Positions 1 to 11,576 of a stretch of DNA of 64,000 nucleotides are shown here, piece by piece (position 1 is the stretch's first letter; each line of letters starts with the position of its first letter). Under the pieces are notes generated by a model, which was given only the letters and a program-made list of their open reading frames with translations, was not told the DNA's origin and searched no databases. The translations under genes and the position numbers were made by a program. Source of the stretch: Cellulomonas sp. SG140 (GTDB taxonomy: Bacteria; Actinomycetota; Actinomycetes; Actinomycetales; Cellulomonadaceae); the NCBI RefSeq assembly GCF_025770785.1, contig NZ_JANZLA010000001.1, positions 496,001-560,000 on the forward strand, in the 5' to 3' direction.

Positions 1-120
1 GCTCGGATCGACGGCGGGCTCGCGCTGATCGTGCTGCTCGCCGGTGCCGGGGTGGCGCTGCTGGTCGGCTCGCTCGTCGTGGCGATCCGCCGGCCGCACC
101 GGCGGGACGGGCGGGGCTGA
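1..120 (+). CDS. C-terminal end of a membrane protein (5' truncated)
   Basis: The first 39 codons of the window form an open frame that ends in TGA. They encode a hydrophobic helix of about 20 residues followed by an arginine-rich tail, which is the pattern of a protein anchored by its last membrane segment with a cytoplasmic C-terminus. The start and most of the protein lie outside the window, so the family cannot be named. The frame is followed by about 120 bp of non-coding DNA and then a strong hairpin shared with the convergent gene. Confidence 0.55.
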   Translation, partial: ARIDGGLALIVLLAGAGVALLVGSLVVAIRRPHRRDGRG

Positions 121-239
121 CCCGGCGCCAGGAGGGGCGCCGCGGACGTGCACCCGCGAGGCGGTCGGGTCGGCCCGGAGGGCCGGTGACGGTGGGCCGA
201 CCCGGCCGAGCAGCAGGTCAGAGGGTGATGAGGGACGAA

Positions 240-283
240 AGAACGAGGGACGGTCGACCGGGTGGTCGACCGTCCCTCGTTCT
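240..283. terminator. Bidirectional terminator hairpin
   Basis: A perfect 20-bp inverted repeat (arms 240-259 and 264-283) with a 4-nt loop lies between the end of the plus-strand membrane protein and the minus-strand two-TM protein. It is flanked by A-rich bases on the left and T on the right, so it can terminate transcription from both sides. Confidence 0.85.
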
Positions 284-305
284 GTGGGACCGTGCTGGGA
301 GCAGG

Positions 306-857
306 TCAGACGGTGACGGGCTCGCGAGCCGCCGCCGGGGCCACCGCGGCCGCCTTCGACAGCTTCATGAGGGTCCAGCCGATCAGGGCGAACACGACGC
401 CCACGCCGACCGCGAAGAGCGCGACGCCGAACGCGATCACCGAGGTGAAGAGCGAGGCGCGGAGGAACGAGCCGTTCATCACGGTGGTGCGCTGGCCCTG
501 CAGCTTGACGACGTCCGCGTCCTTGGCGATCTGGTCGGCCGACTCGCCGGAGGCCTTCAGCTGGTTCTGCTTGTCGGTGATCATGGCGCCGAGCTCGGCG
601 TACGTCTTGTCGTTGCTGGCCGTCAGGGCGTGGTGGCGGATGATCATCGCCTGCGAGAACGCCGTCCACGGCGAGTTGACGTCCTGGCCACCGAAGGCGG
701 AGGCGTCGGGCGAGACGGTGATCTTCTCGTCGGCCAGGTTGCTCGACACGGCGCCCCACGTGACGCCGCCGGCGACGATGAAGATGGCGCCGAAGATGAG
801 AACGATGAGGCCCAGGACCCTGGCGGTCCCGGTGCGCTCGCTGAGGGTGGTGGACAT
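306..857 (-). CDS. Two-TM membrane protein of unknown function
   Basis: This 183-residue protein starts at the ATG at 857, although the frame stays open far upstream. It has a short polar N-terminus, a membrane helix at about residues 14-36 (LGLIVLIFGAIFIVAGG), a polar extracytoplasmic region of roughly 90 residues and a second helix near residues 135-160, followed by a short Ala-rich cytoplasmic tail. The topology is therefore both ends inside with one outside loop. The loop has an acidic, Gln/Lys-rich stretch that may be helical. I do not recognise a domain; similar actinobacterial proteins have sometimes been annotated as LigA-like dioxygenases, which nothing in this sequence supports. It is monocistronic, with a hairpin downstream and a 230-bp upstream region. 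Confidence 0.75.
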   Translation of the reverse strand: MSTTLSERTGTARVLGLIVLIFGAIFIVAGGVTWGAVSSNLADEKITVSPDASAFGGQDVNSPWTAFSQAMIIRHHALTASNDKTYAELGAMITDKQNQLKASGESADQIAKDADVVKLQGQRTTVMNGSFLRASLFTSVIAFGVALFAVGVGVVFALIGWTLMKLSKAAAVAPAAAREPVTV

Positions 858-1090
858 GGTCTCCCCGATTCCTTCGTGAATCTCTGCAGCTGGCGAGGCC
901 CGGCGAGATCCGGCCCTCGGTGAGCGTCTGTGCTCGAGAGAAAGCGTCGCTGCTGGTGGAGGCACCTGGCTGGGACCCAGGTCCCGCGGAATGTAGCGCC
1001 GCAGGTCAGGGCACCCTTTGTCGACAGATCTCGTCCCATGACCCCCCTTGTGCAGGGGTCGGCGAGCCCCGCGGGCGGAGGGCGGAGAGG

Positions 1091-2236
1091 TCAGCGCGCG
1101 CCGACGAGGGAACGCGCGCGCTCGTACTCCACCTCGGCGGCGCGCAGCACCCGCTGCCACCCGAAGTCGGGTCGCCGGGAACGGTTGTGCGCCGCCATCC
1201 GGTCCAGGAGAGCGCCGTCCCGGGCGAGCCGGACGATGGCCATCGCCATGTCGTCGTCGTCCTCCACCAGCAGCCCGTCCACGCCGTCGACGACGAACTC
1301 CGCGATCCCCGTCCCGCGGCGCGCCACCACCACCAGGCCGGCGGCCCGCGCCTCGAGCGCCGCGATGCCGAACGCCTCGAGCTGGGCGGGGGCGAGGAAC
1401 ACGTCCGCGTCCTCGTACGTCGCCCGCACCTGCTCCCGCGGCACCTGTCCGCGCAGGTCCACCAGGTGCTCCAGACCGCTGTCCTCGACGGCGGCCTGCA
1501 CGGCACCGCGGGCCGGTCCCGAGCCCAGGATGGTGAGTCGCAGCCGGTCCGGCGGCAGCCGTCGTGCGGCCTCCGCCACGGCTCTGACCAGGGGGACCGC
1601 ACGTTTGCGCGGTGCGAGCCGCATGGTGGCGACCAGGCGCAGCGGCCCGCGCTCCCCCGGTCGGTCGGCCCGGTCGGGGTCGCCCCGCGGCGCCCACCGG
1701 TCGAGGTCGACACCGTTGGGCAGCACGTCGACGGGCTGTCCCTCGAACACCGCCGAGACGCGCTCGGCGGCCGCCGAGCTCACCGCGGAGAGGGCCGCCG
1801 GCACCCCACGCCAGTGGGACAGCTGCACGGCACGGTGCAGCACGGGTGCGATGCCGTCGAGCATGCAGTGCCACGTGATCGCCGTCGGCAGACCGGCGGC
1901 GACCGCCAGGCGCGCACCGTCGTACGCGAACGGGGACACCACGCCCGCGTGCACGTGCACCACGTCCGGCTGCACCGCGCGCAGCGCCTGCGTGATCAGG
2001 TGCGGTCCGCGCGGGTTCACCGGCAGCTCGAACGGCATGCGAGCACCCAGGCGATGCACCTGCACGCCGTGGACCTCCTGCAGCGCGCCGCCCCGCTCAC
2101 CCTCGGGGCCCAACGTCCCGGTCAGCACGTGGACCTCGTGCCCCGCGGCGACCTGGTAGGTCGCGAGGTCGCTGACCTGGGTCTCGATGCCACCCGTCCG
2201 GGGCGGGAAGCAGTCGGAGATGTGGACGATCCGCAC
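1091..2236 (-). CDS. Glycosyltransferase family 4 protein
   Basis: This 381-residue protein has a GT-B fold of the GT4 type. The N-terminal half carries the glycine-rich acceptor-side loop (residues about 12-18, PRTGGIE) and the pattern PDVVHVHAG typical of family 4. The C-terminal half has the sugar-nucleotide site with the E-x7-E motif in EAFGIAALEA near residue 285. It would transfer a sugar from an activated donor to a lipid, glycan or small molecule at the cytoplasmic face of the membrane; the acceptor cannot be read from the sequence. The mannosyl/glucosyl transferases of actinobacterial envelope and mycothiol pathways belong to the same family. The GTG start at 2236 sits about 40 bp from the end of the DUF3817 gene, so it may be cotranscribed with guaA. 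Confidence 0.88.
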   Translation of the reverse strand: MRIVHISDCFPPRTGGIETQVSDLATYQVAAGHEVHVLTGTLGPEGERGGALQEVHGVQVHRLGARMPFELPVNPRGPHLITQALRAVQPDVVHVHAGVVSPFAYDGARLAVAAGLPTAITWHCMLDGIAPVLHRAVQLSHWRGVPAALSAVSSAAAERVSAVFEGQPVDVLPNGVDLDRWAPRGDPDRADRPGERGPLRLVATMRLAPRKRAVPLVRAVAEAARRLPPDRLRLTILGSGPARGAVQAAVEDSGLEHLVDLRGQVPREQVRATYEDADVFLAPAQLEAFGIAALEARAAGLVVVARRGTGIAEFVVDGVDGLLVEDDDDMAMAIVRLARDGALLDRMAAHNRSRRPDFGWQRVLRAAEVEYERARSLVGAR

Positions 2237-2277
2237 GCGGGCCCGCTAACCGCGAGGAGCCCGACGGCCTGCCGCGC

Positions 2278-2679
2278 TCACCGGCGGCCGAGCGTCGCCA
2301 GACGCTCCTGACCGTCGGCGTGCACCCGCCGCTCGAGGACGAAGGACATCACCGGCACCACGCCGGCAGCCGCCATGGTGACGAACCGGCCCAGCTTCCA
2401 GCGCATCACCGACCACAGGTCGAACACGGTGACCAGGTACACGATGTAGACGAAGCCGTGCAGCCGCGGCACCCAGTCCAGCGCGTAGACGTGCAGCGCG
2501 TACTTGAGCACCATCTCCAGGCACAGCACCAGCAGCATCGAGCCCGTCACGTAGGCCATCACCCGGTACCGGCGCAGCGCACCGGACGCCCGGCGCACCC
2601 GAGGGTCCTCTGTCGGCGCAGCCGTCGGCTCCGGGGTGCCGCCCGCGCGGGGCCCGGTCGAGTCCGTCGTCCCTGTCAC
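2278..2679 (-). CDS. DUF3817 family membrane protein
   Basis: This 133-residue protein has a Pro/Thr-rich N-terminal tail of about 35 residues and then three hydrophobic segments with the pattern YRVMAYVTGSML, LHGFVYIVYLVTVFDL and VTMAAAGVVPVMSFV, which is the DUF3817 integral membrane domain. Its biochemical role is unknown. The GTG start at 2679 is only 4 nt past the guaA stop codon, so the two are almost certainly translationally coupled. As far as I recall, pairing of DUF3817 with guaA recurs in actinobacteria, which would hint at a link to purine metabolism or simply to conserved operon order. Confidence 0.85.
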   Translation of the reverse strand: MTGTTDSTGPRAGGTPEPTAAPTEDPRVRRASGALRRYRVMAYVTGSMLLVLCLEMVLKYALHVYALDWVPRLHGFVYIVYLVTVFDLWSVMRWKLGRFVTMAAAGVVPVMSFVLERRVHADGQERLATLGRR

Positions 2680-2683
2680 CGTC

Positions 2684-4264
<1,581 letters not shown>

Positions 4265-4270
4265 CCGACC

Positions 4271-4276
4271 AGGATA
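4271..4276 (-). promoter_or_regulatory. Candidate leaderless -10 box for guaA
   Basis: TATCCT on the minus strand is 6 nt upstream of the guaA GTG, the spacing that puts the first transcribed base at the start codon. Confidence 0.6.
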
Positions 4277-4398
4277 GGTGCGCGTCGCGTCCGTCCAGGC
4301 CCGGCGAGCGCTGCGAGACCCGCTCGCCCGGTCCGCAGCGCCCCGCGGCCACCGTCCGGACGAGCGAAAACACCGTGAGCCGTGTCGGTACCTGTCCG

Positions 4399-4404
4399 TA
4401 ACGT
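4399..4404 (+). promoter_or_regulatory. Candidate leaderless -10 box for the ABC exporter
   Basis: TAACGT lies 8 nt before the GTG at 4413. No good Shine-Dalgarno sequence precedes that start, which favours a leaderless transcript. Confidence 0.45.
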
Positions 4405-4412
4405 GGACGCCC

Positions 4413-6200
4413 GTGCGCTCGCTGCCCCTCGCCGATCCCGGCACCCCGCCCACCGGTGGCCCGTGGCCGCTGCTGGGCTGGCTGGCGCGCAAGCAGGCGG
4501 GCCCGCTGACGGTCGCCGTGCTGCTCGGCGTCCTGATGTTCGCCTGCCAGGCGGTGCTGCCCTGGCTGACCGGACGGGCGGTGGACGGCGGGCTGACGCA
4601 CGGGTTCGGGCCGGACCTGTTCCGCGCGGTGTCGGGCCTGGTCGCGCTCGGCCTGGTCAGCGCGGCGTCCAGCGCGATCGGCCACCGGTTCGACGTGACG
4701 TGCTGGATGCGGGCGGCGTTCACCTCCTCCGAGCTCGTCGGCCGCACCGCGGCGCGCTCGGGCCACGCGATCACGGCCGAGCTCCCCACCGGTGAGGTGG
4801 TCTCCGCGGTGGCGAACGACTCGCTGCGGATCGGCGAGATGTACGCGAACGCCGGGCGGTTCGTCGGGAGCCTGGTGGCGTACGCGGTCGTGGCGGTGCT
4901 CATGCTCCGCGTGTCGGTCCCGCTCGGGCTGGTGGTGGTCCTCGGCCTGCCGACGGTCGCCGCGGTGCTCGGGCTGCTCGTCAAGCCGCTGCAGCGCAAG
5001 CAGGCTGCGCAGCGCGAGGCGTCCGGCCGGCTGACCACGCTGGGTGCCGACACGGTGTCCGGTCTGCGCATCCTGCGGGGCATCGGCGGCGAGCACGTGT
5101 TCACCGCGCGGTACCGCGAGCAGTCCCAGAAGGTCCGTGCCGCCGGTGCAGACGTCGCGGGGACGCAGTCCTGGCTCGACGGGCTGCAGGTGCTGCTCCC
5201 CGGGGCGTTCGTGGTGGCGCTCGTGTGGCTCGGCGCGCACCTGGCGCTGACGGGCACGGTCACGCCCGGCCAGCTGGTGTCGACCTACGGCTTCGCGGCC
5301 TTCCTCGCGTGGCCGGTGCAGAACGCGACGATGATGCTGCAGGCCGCGACCCGGGCGCACGTGGGTGCCACCAAGGTGGTCGCGGTGCTCCGCGTGGTGC
5401 CGGCCTCCGGCGCCCGGCCTGCGAGCGCGACCGCCCCGGCGCCGGGCGCGGCGCTGGTGGACGAGACGAGCGGCGTGCGGGTGGACGCCGGCCGGGTGGT
5501 CGCCCTGGTCAGCGCGGACCCGGACGAGTCGGCGGCGATCGCGACGCGGATGGGCCGGTTCGACGACGAGGCGGAGGCGACGACGCCGGTGCTGCTGGGC
5601 GGTGTCGCGCTGGCCGACCTGTCCAAGGAGGAGGTGCGCCGTCGGATCGTCGTCGCCGAGGCGACGCCCCACCTGTTCTCCGGACCGCTGGTCGACGAGC
5701 TGGACGTGCGAGGGGTCGCCGACCGGACGCACGTGAGCCACGCTCTCACGCTCGCCGACGCCCACGACGTGCTGGAGTCGCTGCCCGGCGGGCTGGACGG
5801 CGAGCTGACCGAGCGCGGCCGGTCGCTGTCCGGCGGGCAGCGGCAGCGGGTCGCCCTGGCGCGCGCCCTGCTCACCGACCCCGAGTTCCTTGTGCTGGTC
5901 GAGCCGACCTCGGCGGTCGACGCCCACACGGAGGCGCGGATCGCGGCACGGCTGGCGGAGGCCCGGCGGGGGCGGTCCACCCTGGTCGTCAGCGCCAGCC
6001 CCGTGGTCCTCGAGCACGTCGACGAGGTGCAGCTGGTCCAGGACGGCCGGCTGGTCGCCCGCGGACGGCACGACGACCTGCTCGCGGGTGCCGCCGGCGC
6101 CGAGGTCGCCGACCGGTACGGGCGGATCGTCGGCCGCCGGTTGGACGAGGAAGGCGCCACCGCCGCCGGCGGTGCGGAGCGGACGGGAGGTGCGTCGTGA
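4413..6200 (+). CDS. ABC exporter half-transporter with degenerate Walker A
   Basis: This 595-residue protein has an N-terminal transmembrane domain of six predicted helices (about residues 25-310) and a C-terminal nucleotide-binding domain. The signature [15 protein letters not shown] is intact near residue 472. The Walker A position reads [12 protein letters not shown] instead of GxxGxGKS/T (near 365), the Walker B Asp is replaced ([11 protein letters not shown], although the Glu remains), and the switch His is missing (VVSASPVV). The subunit therefore cannot bind ATP normally at its own P-loop but can complete the partner's site. It overlaps the next gene by 4 bp, and together they should form one heterodimeric exporter. 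The substrate is unknown; drugs, lipids and peptides are all possible for this family. Confidence 0.9.
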   Translation: MRSLPLADPGTPPTGGPWPLLGWLARKQAGPLTVAVLLGVLMFACQAVLPWLTGRAVDGGLTHGFGPDLFRAVSGLVALGLVSAASSAIGHRFDVTCWMRAAFTSSELVGRTAARSGHAITAELPTGEVVSAVANDSLRIGEMYANAGRFVGSLVAYAVVAVLMLRVSVPLGLVVVLGLPTVAAVLGLLVKPLQRKQAAQREASGRLTTLGADTVSGLRILRGIGGEHVFTARYREQSQKVRAAGADVAGTQSWLDGLQVLLPGAFVVALVWLGAHLALTGTVTPGQLVSTYGFAAFLAWPVQNATMMLQAATRAHVGATKVVAVLRVVPASGARPASATAPAPGAALVDETSGVRVDAGRVVALVSADPDESAAIATRMGRFDDEAEATTPVLLGGVALADLSKEEVRRRIVVAEATPHLFSGPLVDELDVRGVADRTHVSHALTLADAHDVLESLPGGLDGELTERGRSLSGGQRQRVALARALLTDPEFLVLVEPTSAVDAHTEARIAARLAEARRGRSTLVVSASPVVLEHVDEVQLVQDGRLVARGRHDDLLAGAAGAEVADRYGRIVGRRLDEEGATAAGGAERTGGAS

Positions 6201-7933
6201 GGCTGCCCATCGCCGACGGGCCGACGGTGCGCGCGTACGCGCTGGGGCTGCTGCGGGCCCACCGCTCCGCACTGACGCGGATCGCGGTGCTGCACGGCCT
6301 GGCCGCGACGGCCGGACTCGCCGGACCGTGGCTGCTCGGGCGGGTGGTCGACGGCATCACGCACGGCACCACCGGCGGGTTCATCGACCGGATGGTCGCC
6401 GTCGGTCTGGTCGCCGTGCTGACCCAGGCAGGCCTGACCCGGTACGCCACCCGCGCCTCGATCGTGTTCGGCGAGCAGGTGTTCGCGCAGCTCCGCGAGG
6501 AGTTCGTCGAGACGGTGACCACGTTGCCGTTGTCGACGGTGGAGCGGGCTGGCACCGGCGACCTGGTCGCCCGGACCACCAACGACGTCAACCGCCTGCA
6601 GCACGCGGTCCGGTTCGGGGTGCCGCGCGTGATCGTCGCGGTCGTCTCGATCGCCCTGACCGTGGTCGCCTGCGTCCTCGTGTCGCCCCTGGTGGCGCTC
6701 GCGCTCTTCGTCGGCGTGCCGGGGATGGTCACCGTGGTGCGCTGGTACCTGCGCCGCGCGACACCGGCCTACGTCCGGGAGGCCGCGGCCTACGCCACGC
6801 TCAACGGCACCATCACCGAGTCGGTCGAGGGCGCCCGGACGGTCGACGCCCTGAGCCTGGGACCCCGTCGGCACCGTCGGGTCCGCTCCGACCTGCACGA
6901 GGCGTTCCGTGCGGAGCGCGCGACGCTGAACCTGCGCACCGTGCTCTTCCCCGGCGTCGACCTCGCCTTCGTGCTTGCACCTGCCGCCGTGCTGCTGTGG
7001 GGCGGTTGGCTCGCCGCGGACGGCCGGGTCAGCCTCGGCGCCGTCACGTCGATCGTCCTGTACGGCTACCAGATGGCCGGGCCCGTGTGGGAGCTGATCT
7101 TCTGGGTGGACGAGATCCAGGTGGCGATGACGGCCCTCGCCCGGATCGTCGGCGTGCAGCTGGTGGCGCCGGACCGGGCCGCCGGCACGGATCGGCCGGT
7201 GGACGAGCGCATCGCCGCCGAGGGCCTGCGGTACGCGTACCGCGAGGGGCACGACGTGCTGCACGGGATCGACCTCGACCTGGTGCCGGGCGAACGGCTC
7301 GCCGTCGTCGGCCCCTCCGGCGCCGGCAAGTCGACCCTGGGACGCCTGCTCGCCGGCATCCACCCGCCGACGGGCGGACGGGTGACCGTAGGTGGCGTGC
7401 CCCTCGTCGACCTCCCGCTCGACGACCTCAGGGGCCACGTCGCGCTGGTCACCCAGGAGCACCACGTCTTCGTCGGGTCGGTCGCCGACAACCTCCGGCT
7501 GGCCGCCGAGCACGCCGACGACCACGCGCTGGAGCACGCGCTGCGGGCGGTCGACGCGTGGGACTGGGTCCAGGCCCTCCCCGAGGGTCTCGGCACCGCT
7601 GTCGGCTCCGGCGGGGCGGCGCTGACCCCGGCCCAGGCGCAGCAGCTCGCCCTGGCGCGGCTCGTGCTGCTCGACCCGCACACCCTGGTGCTCGACGAGG
7701 CCACGTCGCTGCTGGACCCGAGGGCCGCACGGCACCTGGAGCGGTCGCTGTCCGCCGTCCTCGCCGGGCGGACGGTCGTGGCGATCGCGCACCGCCTGCA
7801 CACCGCCCACGACGCGGACCGGGTCGCGGTGGTGCAGGACGGGATGGTCAGCGAGATCGGCGCCCACGACGACCTGGTCGCAGCCGGCGGCGACTACGCC
7901 GCGCTGTGGCGCTCGTGGCAGCACGAGGCCTGA
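6197..7933 (+). CDS. ABC exporter half-transporter, ATP-hydrolysing partner
   Basis: This 578-residue protein has a six-helix transmembrane domain and a nucleotide-binding domain with a perfect Walker A (GPSGAGKST near residue 375), the Q-loop (LVTQEHHVF), Walker B with catalytic Glu (LVLDEATSLLD near 496) and the switch His (IAHRL near 529). Its signature is degenerate, reading LTPAQAQQ in place of LSGGQ (near 475). Its Walker A would pair with the intact LSGGQ of the upstream subunit to make one competent site, while the reciprocal site is dead. This is the asymmetric arrangement of heterodimeric type IV exporters such as TmrAB or BmrCD. The GTG start overlaps the upstream stop (GTGA). Confidence 0.92.
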   Translation: MRLPIADGPTVRAYALGLLRAHRSALTRIAVLHGLAATAGLAGPWLLGRVVDGITHGTTGGFIDRMVAVGLVAVLTQAGLTRYATRASIVFGEQVFAQLREEFVETVTTLPLSTVERAGTGDLVARTTNDVNRLQHAVRFGVPRVIVAVVSIALTVVACVLVSPLVALALFVGVPGMVTVVRWYLRRATPAYVREAAAYATLNGTITESVEGARTVDALSLGPRRHRRVRSDLHEAFRAERATLNLRTVLFPGVDLAFVLAPAAVLLWGGWLAADGRVSLGAVTSIVLYGYQMAGPVWELIFWVDEIQVAMTALARIVGVQLVAPDRAAGTDRPVDERIAAEGLRYAYREGHDVLHGIDLDLVPGERLAVVGPSGAGKSTLGRLLAGIHPPTGGRVTVGGVPLVDLPLDDLRGHVALVTQEHHVFVGSVADNLRLAAEHADDHALEHALRAVDAWDWVQALPEGLGTAVGSGGAALTPAQAQQLALARLVLLDPHTLVLDEATSLLDPRAARHLERSLSAVLAGRTVVAIAHRLHTAHDADRVAVVQDGMVSEIGAHDDLVAAGGDYAALWRSWQHEA

Positions 7934-7943
7934 CCGACGCGTC

Positions 7944-8846
7944 CTAGTCGAACGGGTTGCCGCGCGCCTCGTCCCGCACCATGCGCCACCACAGCAGCAG
8001 CGCGAACCCCGCGAAGATCCACCACTGCGCGGCGTAGGACAGGTTCTGCAGGTTCAGCCCGGTTCCGCGTCTGGTCGGCGGTGGCAGCACCGAGGGCGGG
8101 TCACCCTGCGCGGGGTCGGACGAGGCGAGCACCACGTAGCCGGTCCAGGTGGGGCCGCCCCACACCCCGACGAGCTCGGCCGGGCTGATCGCCTCGGTGC
8201 GCCCGTCGGCCACCCCCGCGCCCGGAGCCTCCCCCGCCTGCAGGTACCCGACCACGGAGACGGCACCGCCGGGTGCGGCAGGCAGCGGCTCACCGTCCGG
8301 CACGAAACCCCGGACGACGGCGAGCACGGCGGCGCCCTGCGGGGTGCTGACGTGCAGCGGCGTGAGCACCAGCGACCCGTGCCGGCCACCGACCACCCGT
8401 CCGGTCACCTGCAGCTGCCCCGCGGGGTCGTAGGTGCCCGACACCTGCACCTTCCGCCCCACCATGCCGCCCGTGAACGGCTGCTGCGGTGCGATCACCT
8501 GGTCGAGCGGGACGGGCGCCGCCGTGGTCAGCTCCGTCTGGTGCCGCTGCTCGGCGGCCGCCCCCCGGACCTGCGCCCGGTCCAGCTGCCACACCCCGAG
8601 CCGGGCGCACACCGCCGCCGCCACGAGCAGCAGTGCGAGCATCCCGAGCATCCGCGGTGTCACCGCGGCTCGGAACCAGCGGGCCGCCCCGCCGGACGGT
8701 GCCGGGACGTCGGCCCCCACCGCGTGTGGGACCTGAGTCCCAGTCGGCTCCGTGACCGGTGCGGACGCGTCCCCGGAGGCCTCGTCGGCACGCCCCGGAC
8801 CACGGTCCGACGACGGGCCTGGCGGCGCGCTCGGCAGGGGGCTCAT
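7944..8846 (-). CDS. SURF1 family cytochrome oxidase assembly protein
   Basis: This protein of about 300 residues has the SURF1 layout: a Pro/Ser-rich cytoplasmic N-terminus, a first membrane helix (MLGMLALLLVAAAVCARLGVW), an extracytoplasmic domain with VSGTYDPAGQ, RGFVPDG and GYVVLASSDP, and a last helix near the C-terminus (WWIFAGFALLLWWRMV). SURF1 proteins help assemble the haem-copper oxidase. The gene is convergent with the ABC exporter, only 10 bp away. The start could be the ATG at 8846 or the in-frame GTG at 8852. A TACCGT box at 8858-8863, 5 nt before that GTG, favours the latter. Confidence 0.85.
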   Translation of the reverse strand: MSPLPSAPPGPSSDRGPGRADEASGDASAPVTEPTGTQVPHAVGADVPAPSGGAARWFRAAVTPRMLGMLALLLVAAAVCARLGVWQLDRAQVRGAAAEQRHQTELTTAAPVPLDQVIAPQQPFTGGMVGRKVQVSGTYDPAGQLQVTGRVVGGRHGSLVLTPLHVSTPQGAAVLAVVRGFVPDGEPLPAAPGGAVSVVGYLQAGEAPGAGVADGRTEAISPAELVGVWGGPTWTGYVVLASSDPAQGDPPSVLPPPTRRGTGLNLQNLSYAAQWWIFAGFALLLWWRMVRDEARGNPFD

Positions 8847-9019
8847 GGGCACGTGCCACGGTACCTCGACACTCGGCGGCAGCACCGTGACCAGGGCAGA
8901 CGTGCGCTCGGCGGTAGCCGGGGAACCGATCCGGCCCGCACCGGTGCGCTGCCCGCCCCCATGGGGTTGTATGGCGCTATGAGCCTTGTCACAGCGCTCC
9001 CTGGGCCTCATGTCCCGGA

Positions 9020-9050
9020 TTCGGAGCCGCGGCTCACGCAAGGCTAGGGT
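9020..9050 (+). promoter_or_regulatory. Candidate promoter for phosphoketolase
   Basis: TTCGGA at 9020-9025 and TAGGGT at 9045-9050 are separated by 19 bp. They would give a 5' leader of about 35 nt that carries the Shine-Dalgarno GAGGGGAA at 9079-9086. The -35 box is weak and the spacing long, so this is tentative. Confidence 0.4.
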
Positions 9051-9093
9051 CCGGGACCGGCCCAGACCGGCCGTCGACGAGGGGAAGACACCG

Positions 9094-11571
9094 ATGAGCA
9101 CGACGACGGAGAAGCCTGCGGCCTGGCGCCGCGGGGCGGGCGCCCAGATCGAGGCATCGACCCTCGAGCGGATCGACCAGTGGTGGCGCGCCGCCAACTA
9201 CCTGTCGGTCGGCCAGATCTACCTGCTGAACAACCCGCTGCTGCGCGAGCCGCTCAGCCGGGACGACGTCAAGCCGCGCCTGCTGGGCCACTGGGGCACC
9301 ACGCCGGGCCTGAACTTCCTGTACGCGCACCTGAACCGCGCCATCGCCGAGCGGTCGCAGTCGACGATCTACGTCACGGGCCCCGGTCACGGCGGCCCGG
9401 GCCTCGTCGCCAGCGCCTACCTGGACGGCACGTACTCCGAGATCTACACGAACATCACCGAGGACGAGGACGGCCTGCGCAAGCTGTTCCGCCAGTTCTC
9501 CTTCCCGGGTGGCATCCCGTCGCACGTCGCCCCGGAGACACCGGGCTCGATCCACGAGGGCGGCGAGCTCGGCTACGCGCTGTCCCACGCGTACGGCGCC
9601 GCGTTCGACAACCCGGACCTGCTGGTCGCCGCGGTCGTCGGCGACGGCGAGGCGGAGACCGGCCCGCTCGCCACCAGCTGGCACTCGAACAAGTTCGTCA
9701 ACCCGGCGCAGGACGGTGTCGTGCTGCCGATCCTGCACCTCAACGGGTACAAGATCGCCAACCCGACCGTGCTGGCCCGCATCAGCGACGACGAACTGCA
9801 CGACCTGATGGTCGGCTACGGCCACCACCCGTACGTGTTCACCGGCGGGTACGACGACGAGCCGATGGTGGACGTGCACCGCCGCTTCGCCGTCCTGCTG
9901 GACGAGGTGCTCGACGAGATCGCCGACATCAAGGCGCGGGCCGCCGCCGGCGACACCAGCCGCCCGATGTGGCCGATGATCGTCTTCCGCACCCCCAAGG
10001 GCTGGACGGGCCCGGCGGAGATCGACGGCAAGAAGACCACCGGCTCGTGGCGGGCCCACCAGGTGCCGCTCGCCAGCGCCCGGGACACCCCGGAGCACCT
10101 GCAGGTGCTCGAGGAGTGGCTGAAGTCGTACCGCGCCGAGGAGCTGTTCGACGCGACCGGCCGCCTCGAGGCGAACATCCGCGCGCTGGCCCCCCAGGGT
10201 GACCTGCGGATGAGCGCGAACCCGAACGCCAACGGCGGGGTGCTGCTCAAGGACCTGCGCCTCCCGGACTTCCGGGACTTCGGGGTGGACGTCCCGCGGC
10301 CGGCCTCGACCATCGCGGAGGCGCCTCGCGTGCTCGGCGACTACCTCACCGAGGTGATCCGCCGGAACCCGGACAACTTCCGGATCTTCGGCCCGGACGA
10401 GACGGCGTCCAACCGACTGCAGTCGGTGTTCGGCGTGACGGACAAGCAGTGGAACGCCGAGTACCTCTCCCCCGCGGTGGACGAGCACATGGCGCGCGCC
10501 GGCCGCGTGATGGAGATGCTCAGCGAGCACCAGTGCCAGGGGTGGCTCGAGGGCTACCTCCTGACCGGGCGCCACGGCCTGTTCACCTCCTACGAGGCGT
10601 TCATCCACATCGTCGACTCGATGTTCAACCAGCACGCGAAGTGGCTGAAGGTCACCAACGACATCCCGTGGCGCCGGCCGATCGCCAGCCTGAACTACCT
10701 GCTGTCCAGCCACGTGTGGCGGCAGGACCACAACGGCTTCTCCCACCAGGACCCCGGCTTCATCGACCACGTGGTCAACAAGAAGGCGGAGGTCGTCCGC
10801 GTCTACCTGCCGCCGGACGCGAACACGCTGCTGTCGACCTACGACCACTGCCTGCGCAGCCGGCAGTACGTCAACGTGGTGGTGTCCGGCAAGCAGCCCG
10901 CGCCGAACTTCCTCACGATGCAGGAGGCGATCGAGCACACCACCCGGGGCCTGGGCATCTGGGAGTGGGCCGGGACCGAGGTCGCCGGTGAGGAGCCGGA
11001 CGTCGTGCTGGCCTGCGCCGGCGACGTGCCGACCCTGGAGGTGCTGGCCGCGGCGGACATCCTGCGCCGCGAGCTGCCGGTGCTGAAGGTGCGCGTGGTC
11101 AACGTCGTCGACCTCATGCGCCTGCAGGACGAGCGGGAGCACCCGCACGGACTGTCCGACCGGGACTTCGACACGCTGTTCACGGCGGACCGGCCGGTCG
11201 TCTTCGCCTACCACGGGTACCCGTGGCTGATCCACCGCCTGACGTACCGCCGCAACGGGCACGCCAACATCCACGTGCGCGGGTACAAGGAGGAGGGCAC
11301 CACCACCACGCCCTTCGACATGGTGATGCTGAACGACCTGGACCGTTACCACCTGGTGATCGACGTGATCGACCAGGTGCACTGGCTGCGCGCGTCGCAG
11401 GCCGGCCTGCGCCAGCGCATGGTCGACGCCCGCCTGCGCGCCCGCCAGTACACCCGGGAGCACGGCGAGGACATCCCGGAGGTCCGGGACTGGGTGTGGC
11501 CGGATGCCGGCGACGCCGCCGCCGAGGGCGAGGTCGCCGCGACCTTGTCCACGGGCGGCGACAACGAGTAG
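9094..11571 (+). CDS. xfp: Xylulose-5-phosphate/fructose-6-phosphate phosphoketolase
   Basis: This 825-residue thiamine-diphosphate enzyme splits xylulose 5-phosphate (and often fructose 6-phosphate) with phosphate to acetyl phosphate plus glyceraldehyde 3-phosphate (or erythrose 4-phosphate). Family motifs are clear: GPGHGGPG near residue 110, the ThDP-binding [14 protein letters not shown] near 185, and the C-terminal domain [16 protein letters not shown] segments. The length is typical. The ATG at 9094 was chosen over an upstream ATG because it is preceded by GAGGGGAA at the right distance and starts the conserved N-terminus. With the downstream pta and ackA it makes a complete carbon-conserving route from sugar phosphate to acetate plus ATP, or to acetyl-CoA. 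Confidence 0.97.
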   Translation: MSTTTEKPAAWRRGAGAQIEASTLERIDQWWRAANYLSVGQIYLLNNPLLREPLSRDDVKPRLLGHWGTTPGLNFLYAHLNRAIAERSQSTIYVTGPGHGGPGLVASAYLDGTYSEIYTNITEDEDGLRKLFRQFSFPGGIPSHVAPETPGSIHEGGELGYALSHAYGAAFDNPDLLVAAVVGDGEAETGPLATSWHSNKFVNPAQDGVVLPILHLNGYKIANPTVLARISDDELHDLMVGYGHHPYVFTGGYDDEPMVDVHRRFAVLLDEVLDEIADIKARAAAGDTSRPMWPMIVFRTPKGWTGPAEIDGKKTTGSWRAHQVPLASARDTPEHLQVLEEWLKSYRAEELFDATGRLEANIRALAPQGDLRMSANPNANGGVLLKDLRLPDFRDFGVDVPRPASTIAEAPRVLGDYLTEVIRRNPDNFRIFGPDETASNRLQSVFGVTDKQWNAEYLSPAVDEHMARAGRVMEMLSEHQCQGWLEGYLLTGRHGLFTSYEAFIHIVDSMFNQHAKWLKVTNDIPWRRPIASLNYLLSSHVWRQDHNGFSHQDPGFIDHVVNKKAEVVRVYLPPDANTLLSTYDHCLRSRQYVNVVVSGKQPAPNFLTMQEAIEHTTRGLGIWEWAGTEVAGEEPDVVLACAGDVPTLEVLAAADILRRELPVLKVRVVNVVDLMRLQDEREHPHGLSDRDFDTLFTADRPVVFAYHGYPWLIHRLTYRRNGHANIHVRGYKEEGTTTTPFDMVMLNDLDRYHLVIDVIDQVHWLRASQAGLRQRMVDARLRARQYTREHGEDIPEVRDWVWPDAGDAAAEGEVAATLSTGGDNE

Positions 11572-11576
11572 TCGGT

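Noticed and set aside
858..1874. Extension of the two-TM protein to 522 residues
   Set aside because: The extra part is Arg/Gly/Ala low-complexity translation antisense-frame to the glycosyltransferase gene. The ATG at 857 starts a proper membrane protein.
4265..5263. An N-terminal extension of GuaA to about 859 residues
   Set aside because: The extension is antisense to the ABC exporter gene, and the GTG at 4264 gives the normal family length with a good -10 box.
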